Below are positions 1-11,961 of a stretch of DNA of 42,325 nt, piece by piece. Both the position numbers and the translations under genes were made by a program. Within the stretch, counting starts at the first letter, position 1; the number at the start of each line of letters is the position of its first letter. The notes beneath the pieces were generated by a model, which ran no database searches, was not told where the DNA came from, and saw only the letters and a list, made by a program, of their open reading frames with translations. This DNA comes from Saccoglossus kowalevskii (taxonomy: Eukaryota; Hemichordata; Enteropneusta; Harrimaniidae): NCBI RefSeq assembly GCF_000003605.2, contig NW_003137567.1, positions 1 to 42,325 on the forward strand, in the 5' to 3' direction.

Positions 1-75
1 GACTTTACTTCACATCAAAGCATCCACTGACTTTCACTTGGCATTCAAAGCATCCACTGGATTTACTTTGGCATT
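1..75 (+). other. Run-contraction patch at the left end
   Basis: Three or so monomers have shortened runs: GACTTTACTT for GACTTTTACTTT, CACATCAAAG for CACATTCAAAG, CATCCACTG for CATTCCACTG, and ACTTGG for ACTTTGG. Losses fall only in runs of the same base, which fits unpolished long-read sequence at a contig edge. Confidence 0.7.
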
Positions 76-176
76 CAAAGCATTCCACTGACTTTCACTT
101 TGGCATTCAAAGCATTCCACTGGATTTTACTTTGGCATTCAAAGTGTTCCACTGACTTTTACTTTGGCATTCAAAG

Positions 177-622
177 CATTCCACTGACTTTTACTTTGAC
201 ATCCAAAGCATTCCACTGTATTTTACTTTGACATTCAAAGTGTTCCACTGACTTCTTCTTTGGCATTCAAAGCATTACACTGGATTTTACTTTTGCATTC
301 AAAGTGTTCCACTGGATTTTACTTTGGCATTCTAAGTGTTCCACTGACTTTTACTTTGGCATTCAAAGTGTTCCACTGACTTTTACTTTGGCATTCAAAG
401 TGTTTCATTGACTTTTACTTTGGCATTCAAAGCATTCCACTGGATTTTGCTTTGGTATTCAAAGTGTTCCACTGACTTTTATTTTGGCATTCAAAGCATT
501 CCAGTTATTTACTTTGGCATTCAAAGCATTCCACTGGATTTTACTTTGGCATTCAAAGCATCCTACTGACTTTTACTTTCACATTCAAAGCATCCTACTG
601 ACTTTTACTTTCACATTCAAAG
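177..622 (+). repeat. 478-bp cassette, leftmost copy
   Basis: J starts at 177, M ends at 336 (ATTCTAAG) and G starts at 497, the standard 320-base spacing. Q reads CTGTATTTTAC, a change shared only with the copy at 29329. The final I-type monomer runs into the contraction patch at 645. Confidence 0.85.
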
Positions 623-644
623 CATTCCACTGACTTTTACTTTG

Positions 645-735
645 GCATCAAGTGTTTCACTGACTTTACTTAGCATCAAGCATGCACTGGATTTGCTTTG
701 GTATCAAAGTGTCACTGACTTACTTTGGCATTTAA
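645..735 (+). other. Run-contraction patch
   Basis: Shortened forms include GGCATCAAGTG, GACTTTACTTAGC, CATGCACTGG, GGTATCAAAG and GTGTCACTG. About a dozen bases are missing over three monomers. The flanks are clean. The G-to-G spacing across it is 369, which is 13 short of a 12-monomer interval. Confidence 0.72.
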
Positions 736-1407
736 AGTGTTCCACTGACTTTTACTTTGGCATTCAAAGTGTTTCACTGACTTTTACTTTGGCATTCAAA
801 GCATTCCACTGGATTTTGCTTTGGTATTCAAAGTGTTCCACTGACTTTTATTTTGGCATTCAAAGCATTCCAGTTATTTACTTTGGCATTCAAAGCATTC
901 CACTGGATTTTACTTTGGCATTCAAAGCATCCTACTGACTTTTACTTTCACATTCAAAGCATCCTACTGACTTTTACTTTCACATTCAAAGCATTCCACT
1001 GACTTTCACTTTGGCATTCAAAGCATTCCACTGGATTTTACTTTGGCATTCAAAGCATTCCACTGACTTTCACTTTGGCATTCAAAGCATTCCACTGGAT
1101 TTTACTTTGGCATTCAAAGCATCCTACTGACTTTTACTTTCACATTCAAAGCATTCCACTGACTTTCACTTTGGCATTCAAAGCATTCCACTGGATTTTA
1201 CTTTGGCATTCAAAGCATTCCACTGGATTTTGCTTTGGCATTCAAAGTGTTCTACTGACTTTTACTTTGGCATTCAAAGTGTTCCACTGACTTTTACTTT
1301 GGCATTCAAAGTGTTTCACTGACTTTTACTTTGGCATTCAAAGCATTCCACTGGATTTTGCTTTGGTATTCAAAGTGTTCCACTGACTTTTATTTTGGCA
1401 TTCAAAG

Positions 1408-1821
1408 CATTCCAGTTATTTGCTTTGGCATTCAAAGCATTCCACTGGATTTTACTTTGGCATTCAAAGCATTCCACTGGATTTTACTTTGGCATTCAAA
1501 GCATCCTACTGACTTTTACTTTCACATTCAAAGCATCCTACTGACTTTTACTTTCACATTCAAAGCATTCCACTGACTTTTACTTTGGCATTCAAAGTGT
1601 TTCACTGACTTTTACTTTGGCATTCAAAGCATTCCACTGGATTTTGCTTTGGTATTCAAAGTGTTCCACTGACTTTTACTTTGGCATTTAAAGTGTTCCA
1701 CTGACTTTTACTTTGGCATTCAAAGTGTTTCACTGACTTTTACTTTGGCATTCAAAGCATTCCACTGCATTTTGCTTTGGTATTCAAAGTGTTCCACTGA
1801 CTATTATTTTGGCATTCAAAG
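1408..1821 (+). repeat. 414-bp higher-order unit (13 monomers)
   Basis: Order is G-B-B-H-H-A-E-C-P-D-E-C-F, followed at 1822 by another G. Private changes include GCTTTGG in the G monomer, a C monomer reading CTGCATTTTGC and an F monomer reading CTATTATTTTGG. Confidence 0.88.
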
Positions 1822-2089
1822 CATTCCAGTTATTTACTTTGCCATTCAAAGCATTCCACTGGATTTTACTTTGGCATTCAAAGCATCCTACTTACTTTTA
1901 CTTTCACATTCAAAGCATCCTACTGACTTTTACTTTCACATTCAAAGCATTCCACTGACTTTCACTTTGGCATTCAAAGCATTCCACTGGATTTTACTTT
2001 GGCATTCAAAGCATTCCACTGACTTTCACTTTGGCATTCAAAGCATTCCACTGGATTTTACTTTGGCATTTAAAGTGTTCCACTGACTT

Positions 2090-2789
2090 TTACTTTGGCA
2101 TTCAAAGCATTCCACTGACTTTTACTTTGGCATTCAAAACATTCCACTGGATTTTACTTTGGCATTCAAAGCATTCCACTGACTTTTACTTTGGCATTCA
2201 AAGCATTCCACTGACTTTTACTTTGACATTCAAAGCATTCCACTGGATTTTGCTTTGGTATTCAAAGTGTTCCACTGACTTTTACTTTGGCATTCAAAGC
2301 ATTCCACTGACTTTTACTTTGGCATTCAAAGCATTCCACTGACTTTTACTTTGGCATTCAAAGCATTCCACTGGATTTTGCTTTGGCATTCAAAGTGTTC
2401 CACTGACTTTTACTTTGGCTTTCAAAGTGTTCCACTGACTTTTACTTTGGCATTCAAAGTTTTCCCTGACTTTTACTTTGGCATTCAAACCATTCCACTG
2501 GATTTTGCTTTGGTATTCAAAGTGTTCCACTGACATTTATTTTGGCATTCAAAGCATTCCAGTTATTTACTTTGGCATTCAAAGCATTCCACTGGATTTT
2601 ACTTTGGCATTCAAAGCATTCCACTGGATTTTACTTTGGCATTCAAAGCATCCTACTGACTTTTACTTTCACATTCAAAGCATCCTACTGACTTTTACTT
2701 TCACATTCAAAGCATTCCACTGACTTTTACTTTGGCATTCAAAGTGTTTCACTGACTTTTACTTTGGCATTCAAAGCATTCCACTGGAT
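2090..2789 (+). repeat. 0.7-kb duplicated block, partner 24939-25638
   Basis: The offset is 22,849 throughout. Shared rare changes in the same order are TTTGGCTTTCAAAG, the shortened GTTTTCCCTGAC, CAAACCATTCC and GACATTTATTTTGG. That combination is found nowhere else in the window. Left and right edges are where the sequences stop agreeing. Confidence 0.88.
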
Positions 2790-3274
2790 TTTGCTTTGGT
2801 ATTCAAAGTGTTCCACTGACTTTTACTTTGGCATTCAAAGTGTTCCACTGACTTTTACTTTGGCATTCAAAGTGTTTCACTGACTTTTACTTTGGTATTC
2901 AAAGCATTCCACTGGATTTTGCTTTGGTATTCAAAGCATTCCACTGGATTTTACTTTGGCATTCAAAGCATCCTACTGACTTTTACTTTCACATTCAAAG
3001 CATCCTACTGGATTTTACTTTCACATTCAAAGCATTCCACTGACTTTCACTTTGGCATTTAAAGTGTTCCACTGACTTTACTTTGGCATTCAAAGTGTTT
3101 CACTGACTTTTACTTTGGCATTCAAAGCATTCCACTGACTTTACTTTGGCATCAAAGCATTCCACTGGATTTTGCTTTGGCATTCAAAGTGTTTCACTGA
3201 CTTTTACTTTGGCATTCAAAGCATTCCACTGACTTTTACTTTGGCATTCAAAGCATTCCACTGGATTTTACTTT

Positions 3275-3286
3275 CACATTAATGTG
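3275..3286. repeat. 12-bp perfect palindrome CACATTAATGTG (first of 22)
   Basis: CACATTAATGTG equals its own reverse complement. It spans the end of each 31-bp N monomer and the start of the next E. Exact copies start at 3275, 8474, 10641, 11440, 13549, 14856, 16227, 17311, 18332, 19513, 19958, 22278, 28713, 30084, 31712, 33520, 33743, 37003, 39234, 40191, 40956 and 41401. Those at 22278 and 33520 are followed by TGCAC instead of TTCAC, and the one at 14856 is preceded by ACATT. Related forms with CACATTCAATGTG at about 24690 and 28040, CACATTAAAGTG at about 16613 and CACATTCAAAGTG at about 12175 break the palindrome. Whether a protein binds it is unknown. Confidence 0.93.
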
Positions 3287-4159
3287 TTTCACTGACTTTT
3301 ACTTTGGCATTCAAAGCATTCCACTGACTTTTACTTTGGCATTCAAAGCATTCCACTGACTTTTACTTTGGCATTCAAAGCATTCCACTGGATTTTGCTT
3401 TGGCATTCAAAGTGTTCCACTGACTTTTACTTTGGCATTCAAAGTTTTCCACTGACTTTTACTTTGGCATTCAAAGTGTTCCACTGACTTTTACTTTGGC
3501 ATTCAAAGTGTTTCACTGACTTTTACTTTGGCATTCAAAGCATTCCACTGGATTTTGCTTTGGTATTCAAAGTGTTCCACTGACTTTTATTTTGGCATTC
3601 AAAGCATTCCAGTTATTTACTTTGGCATTCAAAGCATTCCACTGGATTTTACTTTGGCATTCAAAGCATTCCACTGGATTTTACTTTGGCATTCAAAGCA
3701 TCCTACTGACTTTTACTTTCACATTCAAAGCATCCTACTGACTTTTACTTTCACATTCAAAGCATTCCACTGACTTTTACTTTGGCATTCAAAGTGTTTC
3801 ACTGACTTTTACTTTGGCATTCAAAGTGTTTCACTGTCTTTTACTTTGGCATTCAAAGCATTCCACTGGATTTTGCTTTGGTATTCAAAGTGTTCCACTG
3901 ACTTTTATTTTGGCATTCAAAGCATTCCAGTTATTTACTTTGGCATTCAAAGCATTCCACTGGATTTTACTTTGGCATTCAAAGCATCCTACTGACTTTT
4001 ACTTTCACATTCAAAGCATCCTACTGACTTTTACTTTCACATTCAAAGCATTCCACTGACTTTCACTTTGACATTCAAAGCATTCCACTGGATTTTACTT
4101 TGGTATTCAAAGCATTCCACTGACTTTTATTTTGGCATTCAAAGCATTCCACTGGATTT

Positions 4160-4270
4160 TACTTTTGGCATTCAAGCATTCCACTGGATTTACTTTGGCA
4201 TTCAAAGCATTCCACTGACTTTTACTTTCACATTCAAAGCATCCTACTGACTTTTACTTTCACATCAAAG
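4160..4270 (+). other. Run-contraction patch
   Basis: ACTTTTGGC, ATTCAAGC, GGATTTACTT and CACATCAAAG show single gains or losses in runs over three to four monomers. Confidence 0.6.
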
Positions 4271-4590
4271 CATTCCACTGACTTTCACTTTGACATTCAA
4301 AGCATTCCACTGGATTTTACTTTGGCATTCAAAGCATTCCACTGACTTTCACTTTGGCATTCAAAGCATTCCACTGGATTTTACTTTGGCATTCAAAGTG
4401 TTCCACTGACTTTTACTTTGGCATTCAAAGCATTCCACTGACTTTTACTTTGGCATTCAAAGCATTCCACTGACTTTTACTTTGACATTCAAAGCATTCC
4501 ACTGGATTTTACTTTGGCATTCAAAGTGTTCCACTGACTTTTACTTTGGCATCCAAAGCATTCCACTGACTTTTACTTTGGCATTCAAAG

Positions 4591-5068
4591 CATTCCACTG
4601 ACTTTTACTTTGACATCCAAAGCATTCCACTGGATTTTACTTTGACATTCAAAGTGTTCCACTGACTTCTTCTTTGGCATTCAAAGCATTACACTGGATT
4701 TTACTTTTGCATTCAAAGTGTTCCACTGGATTTTACTTTGGCATTCTAAGTGTTCCACTGACTTTTACTTTGGCATTCAAAGTGTTCCACTGACTTTTAC
4801 TTTGGCATTCAAAGTGTTTCATTGACTTTTACTTTGGCATTCAAAGCATTCCACTGGATTTTGCTTTGGTATTCAAAGTGTTCCACTGACTTTTATTTTG
4901 GCATTCAAAGCATTCCAGTTATTTACTTTGGCATTCAAAGCATTCCACTAGATTTTACTTTGGCATTCAAAGCATCCTACTGACTTTTACTTTCACATTC
5001 AAAGCATCCTACTGACTTTTACTTTCACATTCAAAGCATTCCACTGACTTTCACTTTGGCATTCAAAG
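4591..5068 (+). repeat. 478-bp cassette
   Basis: J starts at 4591, M ends at 4750 and G starts at 4911. The B after G reads CCACTAGATTTTAC, a TAG variant also found after G at about 23750, 35290 and 39910. Confidence 0.86.
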
Positions 5069-6091
5069 TGTTCCACTGACTTTTACTTTGGCATTCAAAG
5101 CATTCCACTGACTTTTACTTTGGCATTCAAAGCATTCCACTGGATTTTACTTTGACATTCAAAGTGTTCCACTGACTTCTTCTTTGGCATTCAAAGCATT
5201 ACACTGGATTTTACTTTGGCATTCAAAACATTCCACTGACTTTTACTTTGGCATTCAAAGCATTCCACTGACTTTTACTTTGGCATTCAAAGCATTCCAC
5301 TGACTTTTACTTTGGCATTCAAAACATTCCACTGGATTTTACTTTGGCATTCAAAGCATTCCACTGACTTTTACTTTGGCATTAAAAGCATTCCACTGGA
5401 TTTTGCTTTGGTATTCAAAGTGTTCCACTGACTTTTACTTTGGCATTCAAAGTGTTTCACTGACTTTTACTTTGGCATTCAAAGCATTCCACTGGATTTT
5501 GCTTTGGTATTCAAAGCATCCTACTGACTTTTACTTTGACATTCAAAGCATTCCACTGACTTTTACTTTGGCATTCAAAGCATTCCACTGGATTTTACTT
5601 TCACATTCAAAGCATCCACTGACTTTTACTTTGGCATTCAAAGCATTCCACTGACTTTTACTTTGGCATTCAAAGCATTCCACTGGATTTTGCTTTGGCA
5701 TTCAAAGTGTTCCACTGACTTTTACTTTGGCATTCAAAGCATTCCACTGGATTTTGCTTTGGCATTCAAAGTGTTCCACTGACTTTTACTTTGGCATTCA
5801 AAGTTTTCCACTGACTTTTACTTTGGCATTCAAAGTGTTCCACTGACTTTTACTTTGGCATTCAAAGCATTCCACTGACTTTTACTTTGGCATTCAAAGC
5901 ATTCCACTGGATTTTGCTTTGGCATTCAAAGTGTTCCACTGACTTTTACTTTGGCATTCAAAGTTTTCCACTGACTTTTACTTTGGCATTCAAAGTGTTT
6001 CACTGACTTTTACTTTGGCATTCAAAGCATTCCACTGGATTTTGCTTTGGTATTCAAAGTGTTCCACTGACTTTTATTTTGGCATTCAAAG

Positions 6092-6505
6092 CATTCCAGT
6101 TATTTACTTTGGCATTCAAAGCATTCCACTGGATTTTACTTTGGCATTCAAAGCATTCCACTGGATTTTACTTTGGCATTCAAAGCATCCTACTGACTTT
6201 TACTTTCACATTCAAAGCATCCTACTGACTTTTACTTTCACATTCAAAGCATTCCACTGACTTTTACTTTGGCATTCAAAGTGTTTCACTGACTTTTACT
6301 TTGGCATTCAAAGCATTCCACTGGATTTTGCTTTGGTATTCAAAGTGTTCCACTGACTTTTACTTTGGCATTTAAAGTGTTCCACTGACTTTTACTTTGG
6401 CATTCAAAGTGTTTCACTGACTTTTACTTTGGCATTCAAAGCATTCCACTGGATTTTGCTTTGGTATTCAAAGTGTTCCACTGACTTTTATTTTGGCATT
6501 CAAAG
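6092..6505 (+). repeat. 414-bp higher-order unit
   Basis: The order is the same 13 monomers as at 1408, with the next G at 6506. It is followed by B-H-H-I rather than by a second full unit. Confidence 0.88.
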
Positions 6506-7549
6506 CATTCCAGTTATTTACTTTGGCATTCAAAGCATTCCACTGGATTTTACTTTGGCATTCAAAGCATCCTACTGACTTTTACTTTCACATTCAAAGC
6601 ATCCTACTGACTTTTACTTTCACATTCAAAGCATTCCACTGACTTTCACTTTGGCATTCAAAGCATTCCACTGGATTTTACTTTGGCATTCAAAGCATTC
6701 CACTGACTTTCACTTTGGCATTCAAAGCATTCCACTGGATTTTACTTTGGCATTCAAAGTGTTCCACTGACTTTTACTTTGGCATTCAAAGCATTCCACT
6801 GACTTTTACTTTGGCATTCAAAGCATTCCACTGACTTTTACTTTGACATTCAAAGCATTCCACTGGATTTTACTTTGGCATTCAAAGTGTTCCACTGACT
6901 TTTACTTTGGCATTCAAAGCATTCCACTGACTTTTACTTTGGCATTCAAAGCATTCCACTGACTTTTACTTTGACATCCAAAGCATTCCACTGGATTTTA
7001 CTTTGGCATTCAAAGTGTTCCACTGACTTCTTCTTTGGCATTCAAAGCATTACACTGGATTTTACCTTTGCATTCAAAGTGTTCCACTGGATTTTGCTTT
7101 GGCATTCTAAGTGTTCCACTGACTTTTACTTTGGCATTCAAAGTGTTCCACTGACTTTTACTTTGGCATTCAAAGTGTTTCACTGACTTTTACTTTGGCA
7201 TTCAAAGCATTCCACTGGATTTTGCTTTGGCATTCAAAGTGTTCCACTGACTTTTACTTTGGCATTCAAAGCATTCCACTGACTTTTACTTTGGCATTCA
7301 AAGCATTCCACTGGATTTTACTTTGGTATTCAAAGCATCCTACTGACTTTTACTTTGGCATTCAAAGCATTCCACTGACTTTTACTTTGGCATTCAAAGC
7401 ATTCCACTGACTTTTACTTTCACATTCAAAGCATTCCACTGACTTTTACTTTGGCATTCAAAGCATTCCACTGACTTTTACTTTGGCATTCAAAGCATTC
7501 CACTGACTTTTACTTTGGCATTCAAAGCATTCCACTGGATTTTACTTTG

Positions 7550-7630
7550 GCATCAAAGCATTCCACTGACTTTTACTTTGGCATCAAAGCATTCCACTGA
7601 CTTTTACTTTGGCATTCAAAGCATCCACTG
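7550..7630 (+). other. Run-contraction patch
   Basis: GGCATCAAAG occurs twice and CATCCACTG once, each a lost base or two in TT or TTCC, inside otherwise regular A monomers. Confidence 0.6.
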
Positions 7631-8056
7631 ACTTTTACTTTGGCATTCAAAGCATTCCACTGACTTTTACTTTGGCATTCAAAGCATTCCACTGACTTTT
7701 ACTTTGACATTCAAAGCATTCCACTGACTTTTACTTTGGCATTCAAAGTGTTCCACTGACTTTTACTTTGGCATTCAAAGCATTCCACTGACTTTTACTT
7801 TGGCATTCAAAGCATTCCACTGACTTTTACTTTGACATCCAAAGCATTCCACTGGATTTTACTTTGACATTCAAAGTGTTCCACTGACTTCTTCTTTGGC
7901 ATTCAAAGCATTACACTGGATTTTACTTTTGCATTCAAAGTGTTCCACTGGATTTTACTTTGGCATTCAAAGTGTTCCACTGACTTTTACTTTGGCATTC
8001 AAAGTGTTCCACTGACTTTTACTTTGGCATTCAAAGTGTTTCATTGACTTTTACTT

Positions 8057-8671
8057 TGGCATTCAAAGCATTCCACTGACTTTTACTTTGGCATTCAAAG
8101 CATTCCACTGGATATTACTTTGGCATTCAAAGTGTTCCACTGACTTTTACTTTGGCATTCAAAGCATTCCACTGACTTTTACTTTGGCATTCAAAGCATT
8201 CCACTGACTTTTACTTTGGCATTCAAAGCATTCCACTGACTTTTACTTTGACATTCAAAGCATTCCACTGGATTTTACTTTGGCATTCAAAGTGTTCCAC
8301 TGACTTTTACTTTGGCATTCAAAGTGTTTCACTGACTTTTACTTTGGCATTCAAAGCATTCCACTGGATTTTGCTTTGGTATTCAAAGCATCCTACTGAC
8401 TTTTACTTTGACATTCAAAGCATTCCACTGACTTTTACTTTGGCATTCAAAGCATTCCACTGGATTTTACTTTCACATTAATGTGTTTCACTGACTTTTA
8501 CTTTGGCATTCAAAGCATTCCACTGACTTTTACTTTGGCATTCAAAGCATTCCACTGACTTTTACTTTGGCATTCAAAGCATTCCACTGGATTTTGCTTT
8601 GGCATTCAAAGTGTTCCACTGACTTTTACTTTGGCATTCAAAGTTTTCCACTGACTTTTACTTTGGCATTC
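8057..8671 (+). repeat. 0.6-kb duplicated block, partner 38817-39431
   Basis: The offset is 30,760, the longest I found in the window. Both copies carry GATATTACTT (8111 and 38871) followed by the same twelve or more monomers including an N. I noticed one mismatch, near the left edge. Confidence 0.86.
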
Positions 8672-9343
8672 AAAGTGTTCCACTGACTTTTACTTTGGCA
8701 TTCAAAGTGTTTCACTGACTTTTACTTTGGCATTCAAAGCATTCCACTGGATTTTGCTTTGGTATTCAAAGTGTTCCACTGACTTTTATTTTGGCATTCA
8801 AAGCATTCCAGTGACTTTTACTTTGGCATTCAAAGCATTCCACTGGATTTTGCTTTGGTATTTAAAGCATTCCACTGACTTTTACTTTGGCATTCAAAGC
8901 ATTCCACTGACTTTTACTTTGGCATTCAAAGCATTCCACTGGATTTTGCTTTGGCATTCAAAGTGTTCCACTGACTTTTACTTTGGCATTCAAAGTTTTC
9001 CACTGACTTTTACTTTGGCATTCAAAGTGTTCCACTGACTTTTACTTTGGCATTCAAAGTGTTTCACTGACTTTTACTTTGGCATTCAAAGCATTCCACT
9101 GGATTTTGCTTTGGTATTCAAAGTGTTCCACTGACTTTTATTTTGGCATTCAAAGCATTCCAGTTATTTACTTTGGCATTCAAAGCATTCCACTGGATTT
9201 TACTTTGGCATTCAAAGCATTCCACTGGATTTTACTTTGGCATTCAAAGCATCCTACTGACTTTTACTTTCACATTCAAAGCATCCTACTGACTTTTACT
9301 TTCACATTCAAAGCATTCCACTGACTTTTACTTTGGCATTCAA
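8290..9343 (+). repeat. 1.05-kb duplicated block, partner 13365-14418
   Basis: The offset is 5,075. Both copies share an N palindrome, a CCAGTGAC version of G (8804 and 13879), and a C monomer with GGTATTTAAAG. A few differences separate them, for example GTTTTCC against GTGTTCC, TTCCACT against TTCAACT, and GATTTTGC against GATTCTGC. Confidence 0.88.
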
Positions 9344-10017
9344 ACCATTCCACTGACTTTTACTTTGGCATTCAAAACATTCCACTGGATTTTACTTTGG
9401 CATTCAAAGCATTCCACTGACTTTTACTTTGGCATTCAAAGCATTCCACTGACTTTCACTTTGGCATTCAAAGCATTCCACTGACTTTTACTTTGGCATT
9501 CAAAGCATTCCACTGGACTTTACTTTGGCATTCAAAGCATTCCACTGACTTTTACTTTGGTATTCAAAGCATTCCACTGACTTTTACTTTGGCATTCAAA
9601 GCATTCCACTGACTTTTACTTTGGCATTCAAAGCATTCCACTGACTTTTACTTTGGCATTCAAAGCATTCCACTGACTTTTACTTTGGCATTCAAACCAT
9701 TCCACTGACTTTTACTTTGGCATTCAAAACATTCCACTGGATTTTACTTTGGCATTCAAAGCATTCCACTAACTTTTACTTTGGCATTCAAAGCATTCCA
9801 CTGACTTTTACTTTGGCATTCAAAGCATTCCACTGGATTTTGCTTTGGTATTCAAAGTGTTCCACTGACTTTTACTTTGGCATTCAAAGTGTTTCACTGA
9901 CTTTTATTTTGGCATTCAAAGCATTCCACTGGATTTTGCTTTGGTATTCAAAGCATCCTACTGACTTTTACTTTGGCATTCAAAGCATTCCACTGACTTT
10001 TACTTTGGCATTCAAAG

Positions 10018-10185
10018 CATTCCCACTGGATTTTGCTTTGGTATTCAAAGTGTTCCACTGACTTTATTTTGGCATTCAAAGCATTCCAGTTATTACTTTG
10101 GCATTCAAAGCATTCCACTGGATTTTACTTTGCATTCAAAGCATCTACTGACTTTTACTTTCACATTCAAAGCATCTACTGACTT
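10018..10185 (+). other. Run-contraction patch
   Basis: An extra C in CATTCCCACTGG is followed by GACTTTATTTTGG, a G monomer reading GTTATTACTTTGG, ACTTTGCATTC and two H monomers reading CATCTACTG. Every change is in a run. Confidence 0.65.
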
Positions 10186-10431
10186 TTACTTTCACATTCA
10201 AAGCATTCCACTGACTTTCACTTTGGCATTCAAAGCATTCCACTGGATCTTACTTTGGCATTCAAAGCATTCCACTGACTTTCACTTTGGCATTCAAAGC
10301 ATTCCACTGGATATTACTTTGGCATTCAAAGTGTTCCACTGACTTTTACTTTGGCATTCAAAGCATTCCACTGACTTTTACTTTGGCATTCAAAGCATTC
10401 CACTGACTTTTACTTTGACATTCAAAGCATT

Positions 10432-11292
10432 CCACTGGATTTTACTTTGGCATTCAAAGTGTTCCACTGACTTTTACTTTGGCATTCAAAGTGTTTCACT
10501 GACTTTTACTTTGGCATTCAAAGCATTCCACTGGATTTTGCTTTGGTATTCAAAGCATCCTACTGACTTTTACTTTGACATTCAAAGCATTCCACTGACT
10601 TTTACTTTGGCATTCAAAGCATTCCACTAGATTTTACTTTCACATTAATGTGTTTCACTGACTTTTACTTTGGCATTCAAAGCATTCCACTGACTTTTAC
10701 TTTGGCATTCAAAGCATTCCACTGGATTTTGCTTTGGCATTCAAAGTGTTCCACTGACTTTTACTTTGGCATTCAAAGTTTTCCACTGACTTTTACTTTG
10801 GCATTCAAAGTGTTCCACTGACTTTTACTTTGGCATTCAAAGTGTTTCACTGACTTTTACTTTGGCATTCAAAGCATTCCACTGGATTTTGCTTTGGTAT
10901 TCAAAGTGTTCCACTGACTTTTATTTTGGCATTCAAAGCATTCCAGTGACTTTTACTTTGGCATTCAAAGCATTCCACTGACTTTTACTTTGACATTCAA
11001 AGCATTCCACTGGATTTTACTTTGGCATTCAAAGTGTTCCACTGACTTTTACTTTGGCATTCAAAGCATTCCACTGACTTTTACTTTGGCATTCAAAGCA
11101 TTCCACTGACTTTTACTTTGACATCCAAAGCATTCCACTGGATTTTACTTTGACATTCAAAGTGTTCCACTGACTTCTTCTTTGGCATTCAAAGCATTAC
11201 ACTGGATTTTACTTTTGCATTCAAAGTGTTCCACTGGATTTTACTTTGGCATTCTAAGTGTTCCACTGACTTTTACTTTGGCATTCAAAGTG
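10432..11292 (+). repeat. 0.86-kb duplicated block, partner 17102-17962
   Basis: The offset is 6,670. The pair is marked by the private CCACTAGATTTTAC immediately before the N palindrome (10641 and 17311), by the CCAGTGAC form of G (about 10939 and 17609) and by M at 11251 and 17921. The copies part where one has E and the other D. Confidence 0.88.
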
Positions 11293-11769
11293 TTTCACTG
11301 ACTTTTACTTTGGCATTCAAAGCATTCCACTGGATTTTGCTTTGGTATTCAAAGCATCCTACTGACTTTTACTTTGACATTCAAAGCATTCCACTGACTT
11401 TTACTTTGGCATTCAAAGCATTCCACTGGATTTTACTTTCACATTAATGTGTTTCACTGACTTTTACTTTGGCATTCAAAGCATTCCACTGACTTTCACT
11501 TTGGCATTCAAAGCATTCCACTGACTTTTACTTTGGCATTCAAAGCATTCCACTGACTTTTACTTTGGCATTCAAAGCATTCCGCTGACTTTTACTTTGG
11601 CATTCAAAGCATTCCACTGGATTTTACTTTGGCATTCAAAGCATTCCACTGACTTTTACTTTGGCATTCAAAGCATTCCACTGACTTTTACTTTGGCATT
11701 CAAAGCATTCCACTGGATTTTACTTTGGCATTCAAAGCATTCCACTGACTTTTACTTTGGTATTCAAAG

Positions 11770-11961
11770 CATTCCACTGACTTTTACTTTGGCATTCAAA
11801 GCATTCCACTGACTTTTACTTTGGCATTCAAAGCATTCCACTGACTTTTACTTTGGCATTCAAAGCATTCCACTGACTTTTACTTTGGCATTCAAAGCAT
11901 TCCACTGACTTTTACTTTGGCATTCAAAGCATTCCACTGACTTTTACTTTGGCATTCAAAG
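11770..11961 (+). repeat. Run of six identical consensus monomers
   Basis: Six consecutive A monomers are identical at every base, which sets the 32-bp period directly. The run is followed at 11962 by a C monomer. It sits in a stretch (about 9340-12690) where A monomers are unusually common and diagnostic subfamilies are sparse, which suggests recent local homogenisation. Confidence 0.95.
11853..11865. repeat. Short inverted repeat inside each monomer
   Basis: The monomer end CTTTGGCATTCAAAG (11851-11865 in this copy) has arms CTTTG and CAAAG around a 5-base GCATT loop. When the next monomer begins with T, as D and E do, the stem gains an A-T pair. C monomers keep the arms (loop GTATT); H, J and N monomers reduce or replace them. 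Such a stem repeated over a thousand times could form hairpins in single strands, which is inference. Confidence 0.75.

Noticed and set aside
642-938. A 98-codon plus-strand stretch with a less repetitive start
   Set aside because: The unusual start is the contraction patch at 645-735, where lost bases change the phase; the rest is the normal 32-residue period.
3275-3286. CENP-B box or similar known centromere motif
   Set aside because: The CENP-B box needs CpG-containing TTCG and CGGG elements; the monomer has no CpG. The palindrome is a different sequence.
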